Assembly (NCBI RefSeq): GCF_016901855.1
Contig: NZ_JACJKY010000013.1
Coordinates: 1-64,000 of the forward strand
Reading direction: 5' to 3'
DNA from: Merdimmobilis hominis
GTDB taxonomy: Bacteria > Bacillota > Clostridia > Oscillospirales > Ruminococcaceae
Length of the DNA: 64,000 nucleotides
The position numbers and the translations under genes are program-made. Every line of letters starts with the position of its first letter. The first letter of the stretch is position 1. Below, in pieces: positions 27,591-35,566 of the stretch. The notes under the pieces were generated by a model. That model ran no database searches and was not told where the DNA came from. It saw nothing but the letters and a program-made list of their open reading frames with translations.

Positions 27591-28973
27591 ATGCAAAACA
27601 GCGAAAAAACGATGGAAAAAATCGTAGCACTCTGCAAAGGCAGAGGCTTTGTATATGCAGGCAGTGAAATCTACGGCGGCCTTTCGAACACTTGGGACTA
27701 CGGTCCACTCGGCGTAGAGTTCAAAAACAACGTCAAACGCGCATGGTGGAAAAAATTCGTACAGGAGAGCCCGTACAACGTCGGTATCGACGCAGCGCTT
27801 TTGATGAATCCGCAGGTTTGGGTGGCTTCGGGCCATGTCGGCGGCTTTTCTGATCCGCTCATGGACTGCAAAGACTGCAAAACACGTCACCGTGCCGACA
27901 AACTGATCGAAGAACAGACCGGTGTGGAGCCGAACGGCTGGTCGGATGAGCAGATGGCAGCATTCATCAAAGAAAAAGGCATCACCTGCCCGGAATGCGG
28001 CGGCACAAACTTCACCGATATCCGTAAGTTTAACCTCATGTTCAAAACATTCCAGGGTGTTACCGAGGATGCGAAAAACGAGATCTATCTCCGTCCGGAA
28101 ACGGCACAGGGTATCTTCGTAAACTTCGCAAATGTACAGCGCACCGCACGAAAAAAACTGCCGTTTGGTATCTGCCAGGTGGGTAAATCGTTCCGCAACG
28201 AGATCACTCCGGGCAACTTTACATTCCGTACCCGCGAATTTGAGCAGATGGAGCTTGAGTTCTTCTGCAAACCGGATACCGACCTTGAGTGGTTTGCATA
28301 CTGGAAAGAGTTCTGCAAAAACTGGCTCTTGTCGCTCGGCATGAAAGAGGAAAATCTCCGTCTGCGTGACCACGAAAAAGAGGAGCTCTCGTTCTATTCG
28401 AAAGCAACCACCGACTTCGAATTCCTGTTCCCGTTTGGCTGGGGTGAGCTGTGGGGCATTGCAGATCGTACCAACTACGACCTTGGCCGTCATCAGGAGC
28501 ATTCGGGCAAGAGCCTTGAATACTTTGATCCGGAGACAAACGAGCGTTACATCCCGTATGTTGTCGAGCCGTCGCTGGGCGCTGACCGTGTTGCACTCGC
28601 ATTCCTGTGCGACGCATACGACGAGGAAGTCGTTGACGCGGAGAAAAACGACACCCGCGTGGTGCTTCGCCTGCATCCGGCACTTGCACCGTTTAAAGCT
28701 GCTGTCCTGCCGCTGTCGAAAAAACTGTCCGAGCAGGCACAGGAAGTGTTCTCTTCGCTCGCAAAAGAGTTCATGGTCGACTTTGACGACGCAGGTTCGA
28801 TCGGCAAACGTTACCGCCGTCAGGATGAGATCGGCACACCGTACTGCATCACCTTCGACTTTGAATCACTTGAGGATGGCTGCGTGACTGTCCGTGACCG
28901 TGACACCATGGCACAGGAGCGTGTGGCAATTTCCGAATTGACCGCATTCTTAAAAGAAAAAACCGCATTTTAA
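27591..28973 (+). CDS. glyQS: Glycyl-tRNA synthetase, dimeric (alpha2) type
   Basis: Class II synthetase charging tRNA-Gly. 460 residues, the single-chain form found in many Gram-positives, archaea and eukaryotes rather than the bacterial alpha/beta tetramer. Motifs: [23 protein letters not shown] at the N-terminus, motif 2 around [32 protein letters not shown], motif 3 in [15 protein letters not shown], and a C-terminal anticodon-binding domain (about 365-460). AGGAGGAG precedes the ATG. The symbol glyS is also used for this form. Confidence 0.97.
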   Translation: MQNSEKTMEKIVALCKGRGFVYAGSEIYGGLSNTWDYGPLGVEFKNNVKRAWWKKFVQESPYNVGIDAALLMNPQVWVASGHVGGFSDPLMDCKDCKTRHRADKLIEEQTGVEPNGWSDEQMAAFIKEKGITCPECGGTNFTDIRKFNLMFKTFQGVTEDAKNEIYLRPETAQGIFVNFANVQRTARKKLPFGICQVGKSFRNEITPGNFTFRTREFEQMELEFFCKPDTDLEWFAYWKEFCKNWLLSLGMKEENLRLRDHEKEELSFYSKATTDFEFLFPFGWGELWGIADRTNYDLGRHQEHSGKSLEYFDPETNERYIPYVVEPSLGADRVALAFLCDAYDEEVVDAEKNDTRVVLRLHPALAPFKAAVLPLSKKLSEQAQEVFSSLAKEFMVDFDDAGSIGKRYRRQDEIGTPYCITFDFESLEDGCVTVRDRDTMAQERVAISELTAFLKEKTAF

Positions 28974-28978
28974 TGCAT

Positions 28979-29011
28979 AAAAAACAGCCTGTCAGCGTGG
29001 CAGGCTGTTTT
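28979..29011 (+). terminator. Terminator of glyQS
   Basis: AAAACAGCCTG / CAGGCTGTTTT hairpin with a nine-base loop. Confidence 0.85.
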
Positions 29012-29047
29012 GATATTCAAAAAGTTAAGTTATTTAACAAATAGTCA

Positions 29048-29076
29048 TTGACATTGCGAAATGCATGCGTTATAAT
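29048..29076 (+). promoter_or_regulatory. Consensus promoter of the frlB-frlD-like operon
   Basis: Perfect TTGACA (29048-29053), 17 bp, TATAAT (29071-29076). An 87-nt leader follows. Confidence 0.85.
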
Positions 29077-29163
29077 AAAGCCATCATCGGACGAAACCTC
29101 TAAAAATGCACATTTATCGAGTGTTTTCGTTTAATTAAGCAACGTTACTAATGGAGGATCAAG

Positions 29164-30156
29164 ATGTTTGAGCAGAAAATCAAAAATGTAAAAGCGACGA
29201 TTGAACGGATTCGTGCAATGCTTGAATCAAGACCGTTTGACACCGTGTATTTTGTTGCATGCGGCGGTTCGCGTGCAACAATGAATCCGGGAAAATATAT
29301 CCTGGAGCGCGAAACAGACAAAATCACAACCGATATCTATACGGCGAAAGAATTTGTTCAGGCACCGCCCAAGCGGTTTTCGGAGAACTCGATCGTGGTG
29401 TTAAACTCCTACTCGGGTACAACGGCGGAAACGGTGGAGGCATGCCAGCTGGCAAAAGAAAAAGGCGCACGCACCATTGCGTTCAGCATGTTCCCGGAGA
29501 AAGCAATCGGCATCGCGGACGAAGTTGTGTTTTACGAAGATGAGCCGTCGAATCCGCCGCCCAACTTTTTGACGATTTTCCCGGCTGTATATCAGGTGGT
29601 GTTCACTATTTTGGACGTACTCGAGCAGACTTCCTACACACCGCTCATTCAGCATGCAATGGAACAGCTTGATCACATCTATGCAACCGAACGTGCAAAA
29701 CGTGCAGAGGAGCTGCGGGCGTTTGCCGACAAATACTATAACGAGCCGATTTTCTATACCACCGGCGCCGGCATGGACTATCAGATGTGCTACATCATGA
29801 CTGTCTGCATTCTGCTCGAAGCGCAGTGGATTCACTCGGCAGCATTTCATGCAGGCGAGTTCTTCCATGGCCCGTTTGAAGTGGTGGACAAAAACACCCC
29901 TTATTTCTGCGTGCTCGGTTTGGATGAAACCCGTTCGATGGAAGAACGTGCACTCGAATTTTTGCTGCGCTATTCGGACAAAGTGTTTGCAATCGATGCA
30001 AAAGATTTTGATCTGTCTTCGATTGATGAACGGGTACGCAAATTTGTGGCACCGGTCATTTTGAACCGCGTGATGCAGATGTATGGCGAGACGCTTGCAA
30101 CCCGCCGTGCACATCCGCTTTCGATTCGCAGATATATGGGAAAAGTGAAGTATTAA
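29164..30156 (+). CDS. SIS-domain deglycase, FrlB/FraB-like
   Basis: Predicted sugar-phosphate isomerase-fold enzyme of 330 residues with two SIS domains (about 20-150 and 185-310). VACGGSRATMNPGKY and LNSYSGTTAETVEACQLAKEKGA form the phosphosugar site. AAFHAGEFFHGPFE matches the place where FraB/FrlB deglycases carry their catalytic Glu and His. Such enzymes split 6-phosphofructosyl amino acids (Amadori products) into glucose 6-phosphate and the amino acid. The adjacent PfkB kinase supports this role. The amino acid part of the substrate is unknown. Confidence 0.78.
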   Translation: MFEQKIKNVKATIERIRAMLESRPFDTVYFVACGGSRATMNPGKYILERETDKITTDIYTAKEFVQAPPKRFSENSIVVLNSYSGTTAETVEACQLAKEKGARTIAFSMFPEKAIGIADEVVFYEDEPSNPPPNFLTIFPAVYQVVFTILDVLEQTSYTPLIQHAMEQLDHIYATERAKRAEELRAFADKYYNEPIFYTTGAGMDYQMCYIMTVCILLEAQWIHSAAFHAGEFFHGPFEVVDKNTPYFCVLGLDETRSMEERALEFLLRYSDKVFAIDAKDFDLSSIDERVRKFVAPVILNRVMQMYGETLATRRAHPLSIRRYMGKVKY

Positions 30157-30175
30157 AAAAGGCAGGGGAGACTGT

Positions 30176-31069
30176 ATGAAGATCATCGGTGTCGGAGATA
30201 ACACGGTTGACGTGTATCTCCATCAGAACAAAATGTATCCGGGCGGAAACTCCGTCAATGTACCGGTGCTTTGTCATCGTGCCGGTGCGCAAGAAGCGGC
30301 ATATATCGGCATTTTCGGCGACGACGAAGCGGGTGAATTGATGATGCGCTCACTTAAAGAAGAAGGACTCGACGTTTCGCGTGTCCGCCGCATTCACGGC
30401 ACCAACTCGAAAAACGGCATCACCTTAAACGAAGAAAACGACCGCACTTGGGTGGGCAATAACTTCGGCGGTGACTGCGGACTGGTTCAGCTTCTGTTCA
30501 ACAACCACGACGTGGACTATATCGCGCAGTATGACGTGCTGCACACAAGTGTGCACAGCGAACTGCCGTATCTTTTGCCGCTCGTCAAAGGAAAAGTTAT
30601 GATTTCGATGGATTTTTCCGACGGTTATACCGATGATCGCATCCGCCGGCTGTGTCCGTATCTGGATGTGGCGTTTTTCTCGGGAAGCGGCTGTACCAAA
30701 GAGGAAATTGACGAAACGATGAAAAAGGCACTTGCAGCCGGAACAAAAATCGTTGTCACCACAATGGGCATGGACGGCTCGATCGTAACGGACGGCAAAG
30801 AACGCATTTTCCAGCCGGCAATCAAATCCACCGAGCCGGTCATCGATACATTAGGCGCAGGTGATACCTATATCGCGGCATTTCTGCTCACCTATTTTGA
30901 AACACGCGATATGCAGAAAGCAGCGTTGCACGGCGCACAGTTTGCACTGACCGCTCTTTTGGAAAACGGTGCATTCGGACACGGCGAAAAAGCCGATCCG
31001 TCGGGGATTGTGTTAAAATCCTCGCCGGAATATCAAAAGACGATTGTCCTCGAAAACCGGGGATTCTAA
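30176..31069 (+). CDS. PfkB-family kinase, fructoselysine 6-kinase (FrlD)-like
   Basis: Ribokinase-family sugar kinase of 297 residues. The N-terminus IIGVGDNTVDVY and YPGGNSVNVPVLCHRAGA bind sugar; the PfkB signature DTLGAGDTYIAAFLL near residue 225 holds the catalytic Asp and anion hole. The IGVGDNTVDVYLH start and the FrlB-like neighbour 20 bp upstream suggest phosphorylation of fructosyl amino acids at C6. Another ketose substrate is possible. No dedicated transporter or regulator is next to the pair. Confidence 0.75.
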   Translation: MKIIGVGDNTVDVYLHQNKMYPGGNSVNVPVLCHRAGAQEAAYIGIFGDDEAGELMMRSLKEEGLDVSRVRRIHGTNSKNGITLNEENDRTWVGNNFGGDCGLVQLLFNNHDVDYIAQYDVLHTSVHSELPYLLPLVKGKVMISMDFSDGYTDDRIRRLCPYLDVAFFSGSGCTKEEIDETMKKALAAGTKIVVTTMGMDGSIVTDGKERIFQPAIKSTEPVIDTLGAGDTYIAAFLLTYFETRDMQKAALHGAQFALTALLENGAFGHGEKADPSGIVLKSSPEYQKTIVLENRGF

Positions 31070-31161
31070 TGAAAAACCGTGCTGTTTTGTCTGAATGGCA
31101 AGAATAAGCCGAATGACAAACGCGCGATTTTTGGCAATCTCTGTACAAAAAATCATATACG

Positions 31162-31206
31162 AAAAAGATGCCATGTACCGCCAAATGCGGTGCACGGCAT
31201 CTTTTT
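31162..31206 (+). terminator. Terminator of the frlB-frlD-like operon
   Basis: A 20-bp stem starting AAAAAGATGCC and ending GGCATCTTTTT, with one mismatch, one G-U pair and a five-base loop. Confidence 0.85.
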
Positions 31207-31290
31207 CGTTTGTCAGAATGTTTTTACGGTCGGTTTGTCTCTGTTTTTATTTTAGTGATCAGTGGGAATCAAGCTGCGAACGACCGCAGA

Positions 31291-31508
31291 TTATCTGGAC
31301 GCTGCGGCAGGGGTGAGTTTTGCCAAAAATACACCATGTGACGGTACATCCGCAAATACATAATCAGCGGTTACACCAAGATCGGTATGTGTCCAGAGAT
31401 CTCGTACCATAACAGTTCCTCCTCGGTAACAGAGGCGCCGTAGCAGTCCCAGCTGTTCCATCCCATAGGCGGTGTCAAAGCGAATTCATCTTTTTTGAGC
31501 ATCATCAT
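31291..31508 (-). pseudogene. Remnant of a GH27 alpha-galactosidase-type gene
   Basis: Read on the minus strand from the ATG triplet at 31508, one frame encodes the start of a family 27 glycoside hydrolase: ALTPPMGWNSWDCYGASVTEEE. After the TEEE codons the reading changes frame, and from 31410 to 31291 another frame encodes VRDLWTHTDLG...VPSHGVFLAKLTP, which is how GH27 proteins end. Roughly 30 N-terminal and 38 C-terminal residues remain, so most of the gene has been lost by an internal deletion, leaving a frameshift. The AAAAGGAGA ribosome site overlapping the sulfatase stop codon is intact. It was evidently the second gene of a sulfatase-galactosidase operon. Confidence 0.8.
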
Positions 31509-31517
31509 TTTCTCCTT

Positions 31518-33143
31518 TTATTTTGATTCAAATGGGAAGTTGTTGAATGGTTCGTGATCAGTATACTGTGCAAAGCATTCCGCGAATTGCGTTTTCCATT
31601 CTTCGTCCTCAAATACATCTGTGAGAGATGCTGCGCTGAATGCTTCATCTGACAGCGCTTTTTTCATCTCAGCTTCCAGTACGGCACCACGGTCATAGGT
31701 GTCCGCCTCGTAAAAGGACTGCATCTGTGTGTTTGCCCAGAAATGAAACTTACCTCGTACATTGGGATGCACGATCTGACGGGGAACAGAAATAAAGTGA
31801 TCGTCCAAAACGCCGCCTTCGATTCCCCAGGCCTTTTCGTAGGAAACGGCTTCTTTTTTCAGTTCATGATAGACATCACAAAGATCTGCCGGAATGCCGT
31901 TTGCAATGATGTTGACCACCTCTGGCTCATCCATGTCGTACAGCTCTTCATATCCACCCATGTAGTGATACACATATTTATACTTGCGGTTTCGGCACAT
32001 TACCCAGCGAAGGGGAAGCTCTCCGCTTGCAGCAAACTGATAGGGACGATCTCTCTCCTCGGTCAAAGAACTGCCGAAAAGCGATACATCGCTGTCCGGA
32101 TACGGAATGCCGCATACTTGCAGGCAGGTTGGAAGGATGTCCAGAAGATCCACAAATGCATCGGAAACGCTGTTTTGCGCAAATGCTTTTGGATACCGGA
32201 CGATCATGGGAACACGGACGGCAGAATCATAGGGCAGTTCTTTGCTGTAATATCCTTTGTCCTGAAGCATTTCACCGTGATCGGAAGTGTAGATAATCAG
32301 CGTATTGTCAAGCTGTCCCGATGCGCGCAGATAATCCAAAATACGGCCGACATGCTTGTCCACCATAGAAACTGCCGTGTAGTATGCCTTGCGGATTGCT
32401 TCCTTTTCTTTGATGGAATCTTCGTCGCCGAACCAATGAGATTTTTGCGCATCTTCAAAGGGAAGTCTTGAAACCGGAATGGCTTCCGGCGGCGTCATAT
32501 CCTGATACCATCCTTTGCAGCTGTCGGGAATATTCCATGGCGGATGCGGCTGGATAAAACCGCACATCATAAAGAAGGGATGATTTTCATTTTCCGTCAG
32601 CCACTCAATGGCACGGTCTGCAACCCAGGTGGTGCCGTGATGCGCTTCATCCTGCTGCGAAGTCTGCGGGATATGATACACATGCGGCCGAACGCCGTGC
32701 GGGTTCTGGATTCCGCCGAGCCCTTCTTTTTTGAGATACATGAGATATTCGTCCTGCTGGCGGATGACAGGAAGTTCCTCCATCGCGATCATCTGGTCAA
32801 AGCCGTGATGCTCTCTCACGGGACTGAAATGCATTTTTCCGATCGATACGGTACGGTATCCGTTCTCGGAGAAAATACGAGCGATGGTAGGCGCTCGGTA
32901 ATCGCGGATTGGTTTTCCTTCTCCGTTTGCGTAATAGCCGTGTACACGGGCAGGAAATCCGGTGATCAGATCATGCCGGGCAGGCATGCAAACGGGATTT
33001 CCGCTGTGAGCACATCGGTACAGCGTTCCCTCGCTGCACAGACGATCCAAATTGGGCGTATGCATGTGCGGGTAGCCTGCTGCTGAGACGGTATCAAACC
33101 GCTGCTGGTCTGATAAGAGAATGAGGACATTGGGCCGATTCAT
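31518..33143 (-). CDS. Cys-type sulfatase
   Basis: Arylsulfatase-superfamily hydrolase of sulfate esters, 541 residues. The metal site begins PNVLILLSDQQR (Asp 12). The activation motif is NPVCMPARHDLITG: Cys 52 in C-x-P-x-R is converted to formylglycine. YTSDHGEMLQDKG gives the second metal-binding Asp/His pair. No signal peptide is present, so it is probably cytosolic and acts on imported sulfated sugars. ATG 33143 is chosen with AAAAAGGAG upstream. Divergent from a LacI regulator and formerly followed by a GH27 gene, it fits host glycan (mucin or glycosaminoglycan) use. No sulfatase-maturing enzyme is in the window. Confidence 0.9.
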   Translation of the reverse strand: MNRPNVLILLSDQQRFDTVSAAGYPHMHTPNLDRLCSEGTLYRCAHSGNPVCMPARHDLITGFPARVHGYYANGEGKPIRDYRAPTIARIFSENGYRTVSIGKMHFSPVREHHGFDQMIAMEELPVIRQQDEYLMYLKKEGLGGIQNPHGVRPHVYHIPQTSQQDEAHHGTTWVADRAIEWLTENENHPFFMMCGFIQPHPPWNIPDSCKGWYQDMTPPEAIPVSRLPFEDAQKSHWFGDEDSIKEKEAIRKAYYTAVSMVDKHVGRILDYLRASGQLDNTLIIYTSDHGEMLQDKGYYSKELPYDSAVRVPMIVRYPKAFAQNSVSDAFVDLLDILPTCLQVCGIPYPDSDVSLFGSSLTEERDRPYQFAASGELPLRWVMCRNRKYKYVYHYMGGYEELYDMDEPEVVNIIANGIPADLCDVYHELKKEAVSYEKAWGIEGGVLDDHFISVPRQIVHPNVRGKFHFWANTQMQSFYEADTYDRGAVLEAEMKKALSDEAFSAASLTDVFEDEEWKTQFAECFAQYTDHEPFNNFPFESK

Positions 33144-33167
33144 AGAAAAAACTCCTTTTTGCGTTTG

Positions 33168-33196
33168 TTGACAATGCAAATTTTTTCAGATAGAAT
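33168..33196 (+). promoter_or_regulatory. Promoter of the lacI-type gene
   Basis: TTGACA (33168-33173), 17 bp, TAGAAT (33191-33196), within the 87-bp gap shared with the divergent sulfatase. The LacI operator is presumably here but no clear palindrome stands out. Confidence 0.7.
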
Positions 33197-33230
33197 TTTT
33201 ATATCAAATTCGTTTAGAGTAGGTGATTCA

Positions 33231-34244
33231 ATGAGCATTACCCTCAAAGATGTTGCGGAGTTTGCCGGTGTATCGATGAGTACCGTTTCCCGCGTCATCA
33301 ACCAGAAAGGGAATATCAGCGAGAAAACGGTGCAGCGAGTGGAACAGGCGATTGCACAGCTGATGTATAAACCTTCCCCGACAACAGAGCTGCTGCGCAA
33401 GCGGGCTTATCGAATTGCCGTCTTTGCACCGGGAAATCCGGATTTGACGGTTGACGGCTATCATGTGGGCATTGATGTCAGTGCAGTTGTTTCTGAAATT
33501 GAGCGACTGGGATATACGCCGATTGTAACGACGCTTCATTATCCGAATCAAAGCGTGCAGAACAATATTTATACAAAGATCAAGTCAGGGGAAATTGACG
33601 GCGTTGTGATCTGTGATTCCTGTGATAACGATGAAACAAAGAAACTGTGCCGCGCATACAACGTACCGTTTATCAACACCAACGGCATAGGCGCAGATGA
33701 CAGGGAAAGCTATGTGGACTTTGATAACATCGACGGCGCATATCAGGTGATGGCTTATCTGACAGAGATGGGACACACGCACATCGGCATCATTTCCGGT
33801 CCGACCTATCATGAGGTCACCAAAAACCGTCTGCAAGGCGTGTATAAAGCAATCGATGAGCTGCATCTGTCAAAGGACAATGTCAAAATTGTTTTTTCGC
33901 CGTATACCATTGAAGGCGGGGAAGCGGCAGCCAAGCAGCTTTTAAAAGATAAGAAAATCACAGCCATTTTCGCATTCAGCGATCGTCTTGCTATCAGCGC
34001 GATGACAGCACTGCGAGCGAATCATGTTTCCGTGCCGGATGATATCTCTTTGGTTGGGTTTGATGATGTGGAGATCTGCCGCTGTGTGGAACCGCAGCTT
34101 ACGTCTGTCAAACGCTATACGGAGAACATTTCTTCCGTTATTATCAGAAGCCTGATTGATCTGATTGACAACCATAACATCAAGAAGGTTCAGATCTTGT
34201 ACGGCACAACACTCGTCAAAAGAGATTCTGTCAAGGCACTCTGA
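33231..34244 (+). CDS. LacI family transcriptional regulator
   Basis: Sugar-responsive repressor of 337 residues. The N-terminal HTH is ITLKDVAEFAGVSMSTVSRVINQKGNISEKT (about 3-33) with the hinge helix to residue 60. The periplasmic-binding-like effector domain (about 60-330) includes GIISGP, AIFAFSDRLAISAM and PDDISLVGFDD. ATG 33231 is the natural start; upstream in-frame codons overlap the promoter. Divergence from the sulfatase gene by 87 bp suggests it controls that operon and itself. Confidence 0.92.
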   Translation: MSITLKDVAEFAGVSMSTVSRVINQKGNISEKTVQRVEQAIAQLMYKPSPTTELLRKRAYRIAVFAPGNPDLTVDGYHVGIDVSAVVSEIERLGYTPIVTTLHYPNQSVQNNIYTKIKSGEIDGVVICDSCDNDETKKLCRAYNVPFINTNGIGADDRESYVDFDNIDGAYQVMAYLTEMGHTHIGIISGPTYHEVTKNRLQGVYKAIDELHLSKDNVKIVFSPYTIEGGEAAAKQLLKDKKITAIFAFSDRLAISAMTALRANHVSVPDDISLVGFDDVEICRCVEPQLTSVKRYTENISSVIIRSLIDLIDNHNIKKVQILYGTTLVKRDSVKAL

Positions 34245-34390
34245 TAAGTGATGACAGTGATATCATAGCATAGAATTTTTGCCGATGCAATATTTTGCAC
34301 AAATGTTTGCAAAGAAAAAATTCACATCGAAACAGGAATAAAACCGGCCAAACAGTGACAAAATCTTTTGGGTTGAAAATTGTTCAAAGA

Positions 34391-34418
34391 AACGAAAAAA
34401 GTTCATGCTTTTTTCGTT
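34391..34418. promoter_or_regulatory. Perfect 11-bp inverted repeat ahead of ldh
   Basis: AACGAAAAAAG, six bases, CTTTTTTCGTT. It is placed ten bases upstream of the ldh -10 (TATAAT at 34428-34433) and covers the -35 region. It could be the LacI-gene terminator, a regulator site, or both. Confidence 0.5.
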
Positions 34419-34427
34419 CATTCGCGG

Positions 34428-34433
34428 TATAAT
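34428..34433 (+). promoter_or_regulatory. -10 element of ldh promoter
   Basis: TATAAT at 34428-34433 without a recognisable -35, whose place is taken by an inverted repeat. The leader of about 70 nt contains a GCCGGA/TCCGGC hairpin near 34471-34488. Confidence 0.5.
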
Positions 34434-34509
34434 AAACATGAAAAGCCCGCTTGGGAGGCTTTGAGTGCAGTGCCGGACAAGCATCCGGCTGGGAAACGGA
34501 GGGTATCCT

Positions 34510-35463
34510 ATGAAATTCAACAACAGAAAAGTCGTTTTGATCGGCACCGGCATGGTGGGGATGAGCTATGCATATTCGATGCTCAATCAGGGCGTTTGTG
34601 ATGAACTCGTGCTCATCGACGTGGACAAAAAACGCGCTGAGGGCGAGGCAATGGACTTAAACCATGGTTTGGCGTTTGCCGGATCGAATATGAAAATCTA
34701 TGCCGGTGAGTATGCGGACTGCGCCGATGCAGACGTGGTTGCGATTGCGGCAGGTGTCGCACAGAAACCGGGCGAAACACGGCTTGACCTTTTGCAGCGC
34801 AATGCAGAGGTGTTCCGTTCGATCATCAATCCGGTCACGGAATCGGGATTTAACGGCATTTTCCTGGTGGCAACCAACCCGGTCGATATCATGACGCGCA
34901 TCACCTGTGAGATTTCAGGATTCAATCCGCGCCGTGTGCTCGGTACAGGCACCGCACTTGACACTGCACGCCTCCGTTATCTGCTTGGTGATTATTTCGG
35001 TGTCGATCCGCGCAACATGCATGCATATGTCATGGGCGAGCACGGTGACAGTGAATTTGTGCCGTGGAGCCAGGCGATGCTTGCAACAAAACCGATTCTC
35101 GATGTCTGCCGCGATTCCGGCGGAAAATTTACAGAAGACGAGATGGAGAATATCTCCGAAGAAGTCCGTACTGCTGCATATAAAATCATCGATGCAAAAC
35201 GTGCAACCTATTACGGCATCGGTATGGCGATGACCAGAATCACCCGTGCAATCTTGGGCGATGAAAACAGCGTGCTGACCGTTTCGGCGATGCTTCGCGG
35301 TGAATACGGACAAAACCGCGTGTATGTCGGTGTGCCGTGTGTCGTCAACCGCAACGGTGTTCGCCGCGTGCTGGAGATGAACCTGACCGAAGAAGAGCAG
35401 AAAAAACTGGACGCTTCGTGCGATACCCTGCGTGAGTCGTTTGACAGCCTGAAAATGGACTGA
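34510..35463 (+). CDS. ldh: L-lactate dehydrogenase
   Basis: NAD-dependent reduction of pyruvate to L-lactate in fermentation. 317 residues. Rossmann start KVVLIGTGMVGMSYAYSML with Asp in VLIDVDKKRAEGEAMDLNHG. GEHGDSEFVPWSQ carries the catalytic His, and the loop PGETRLDLLQRN lies where lactate enzymes have Gln/Arg substrate contacts (AQKPGETR). ATG 34510 follows ACGGAGGG. Malate dehydrogenase of the same fold is a less likely alternative. Single gene, ending at a shared convergent terminator. Confidence 0.92.
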   Translation: MKFNNRKVVLIGTGMVGMSYAYSMLNQGVCDELVLIDVDKKRAEGEAMDLNHGLAFAGSNMKIYAGEYADCADADVVAIAAGVAQKPGETRLDLLQRNAEVFRSIINPVTESGFNGIFLVATNPVDIMTRITCEISGFNPRRVLGTGTALDTARLRYLLGDYFGVDPRNMHAYVMGEHGDSEFVPWSQAMLATKPILDVCRDSGGKFTEDEMENISEEVRTAAYKIIDAKRATYYGIGMAMTRITRAILGDENSVLTVSAMLRGEYGQNRVYVGVPCVVNRNGVRRVLEMNLTEEEQKKLDASCDTLRESFDSLKMD

Positions 35464-35487
35464 ACGAAGCGATAACACATAAAAAAC

Positions 35488-35531
35488 GGCGCCCGCCGAG
35501 AAGGAATCTATCATTCTTCTTGGCGGGCGCC
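35488..35531. terminator. Strong hairpin between convergent genes
   Basis: GGCGCCCGCC (35488-35497) pairs with GGCGGGCGCC (35522-35531), extended inward by GAGAAG/CTTCTT. It is flanked by A and T runs and serves ldh and the mannosidase gene. Confidence 0.85.
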
Positions 35532-35566
35532 TTGTGTTTTTGGTTTTTAGCCGGTCAAACAGAGAA

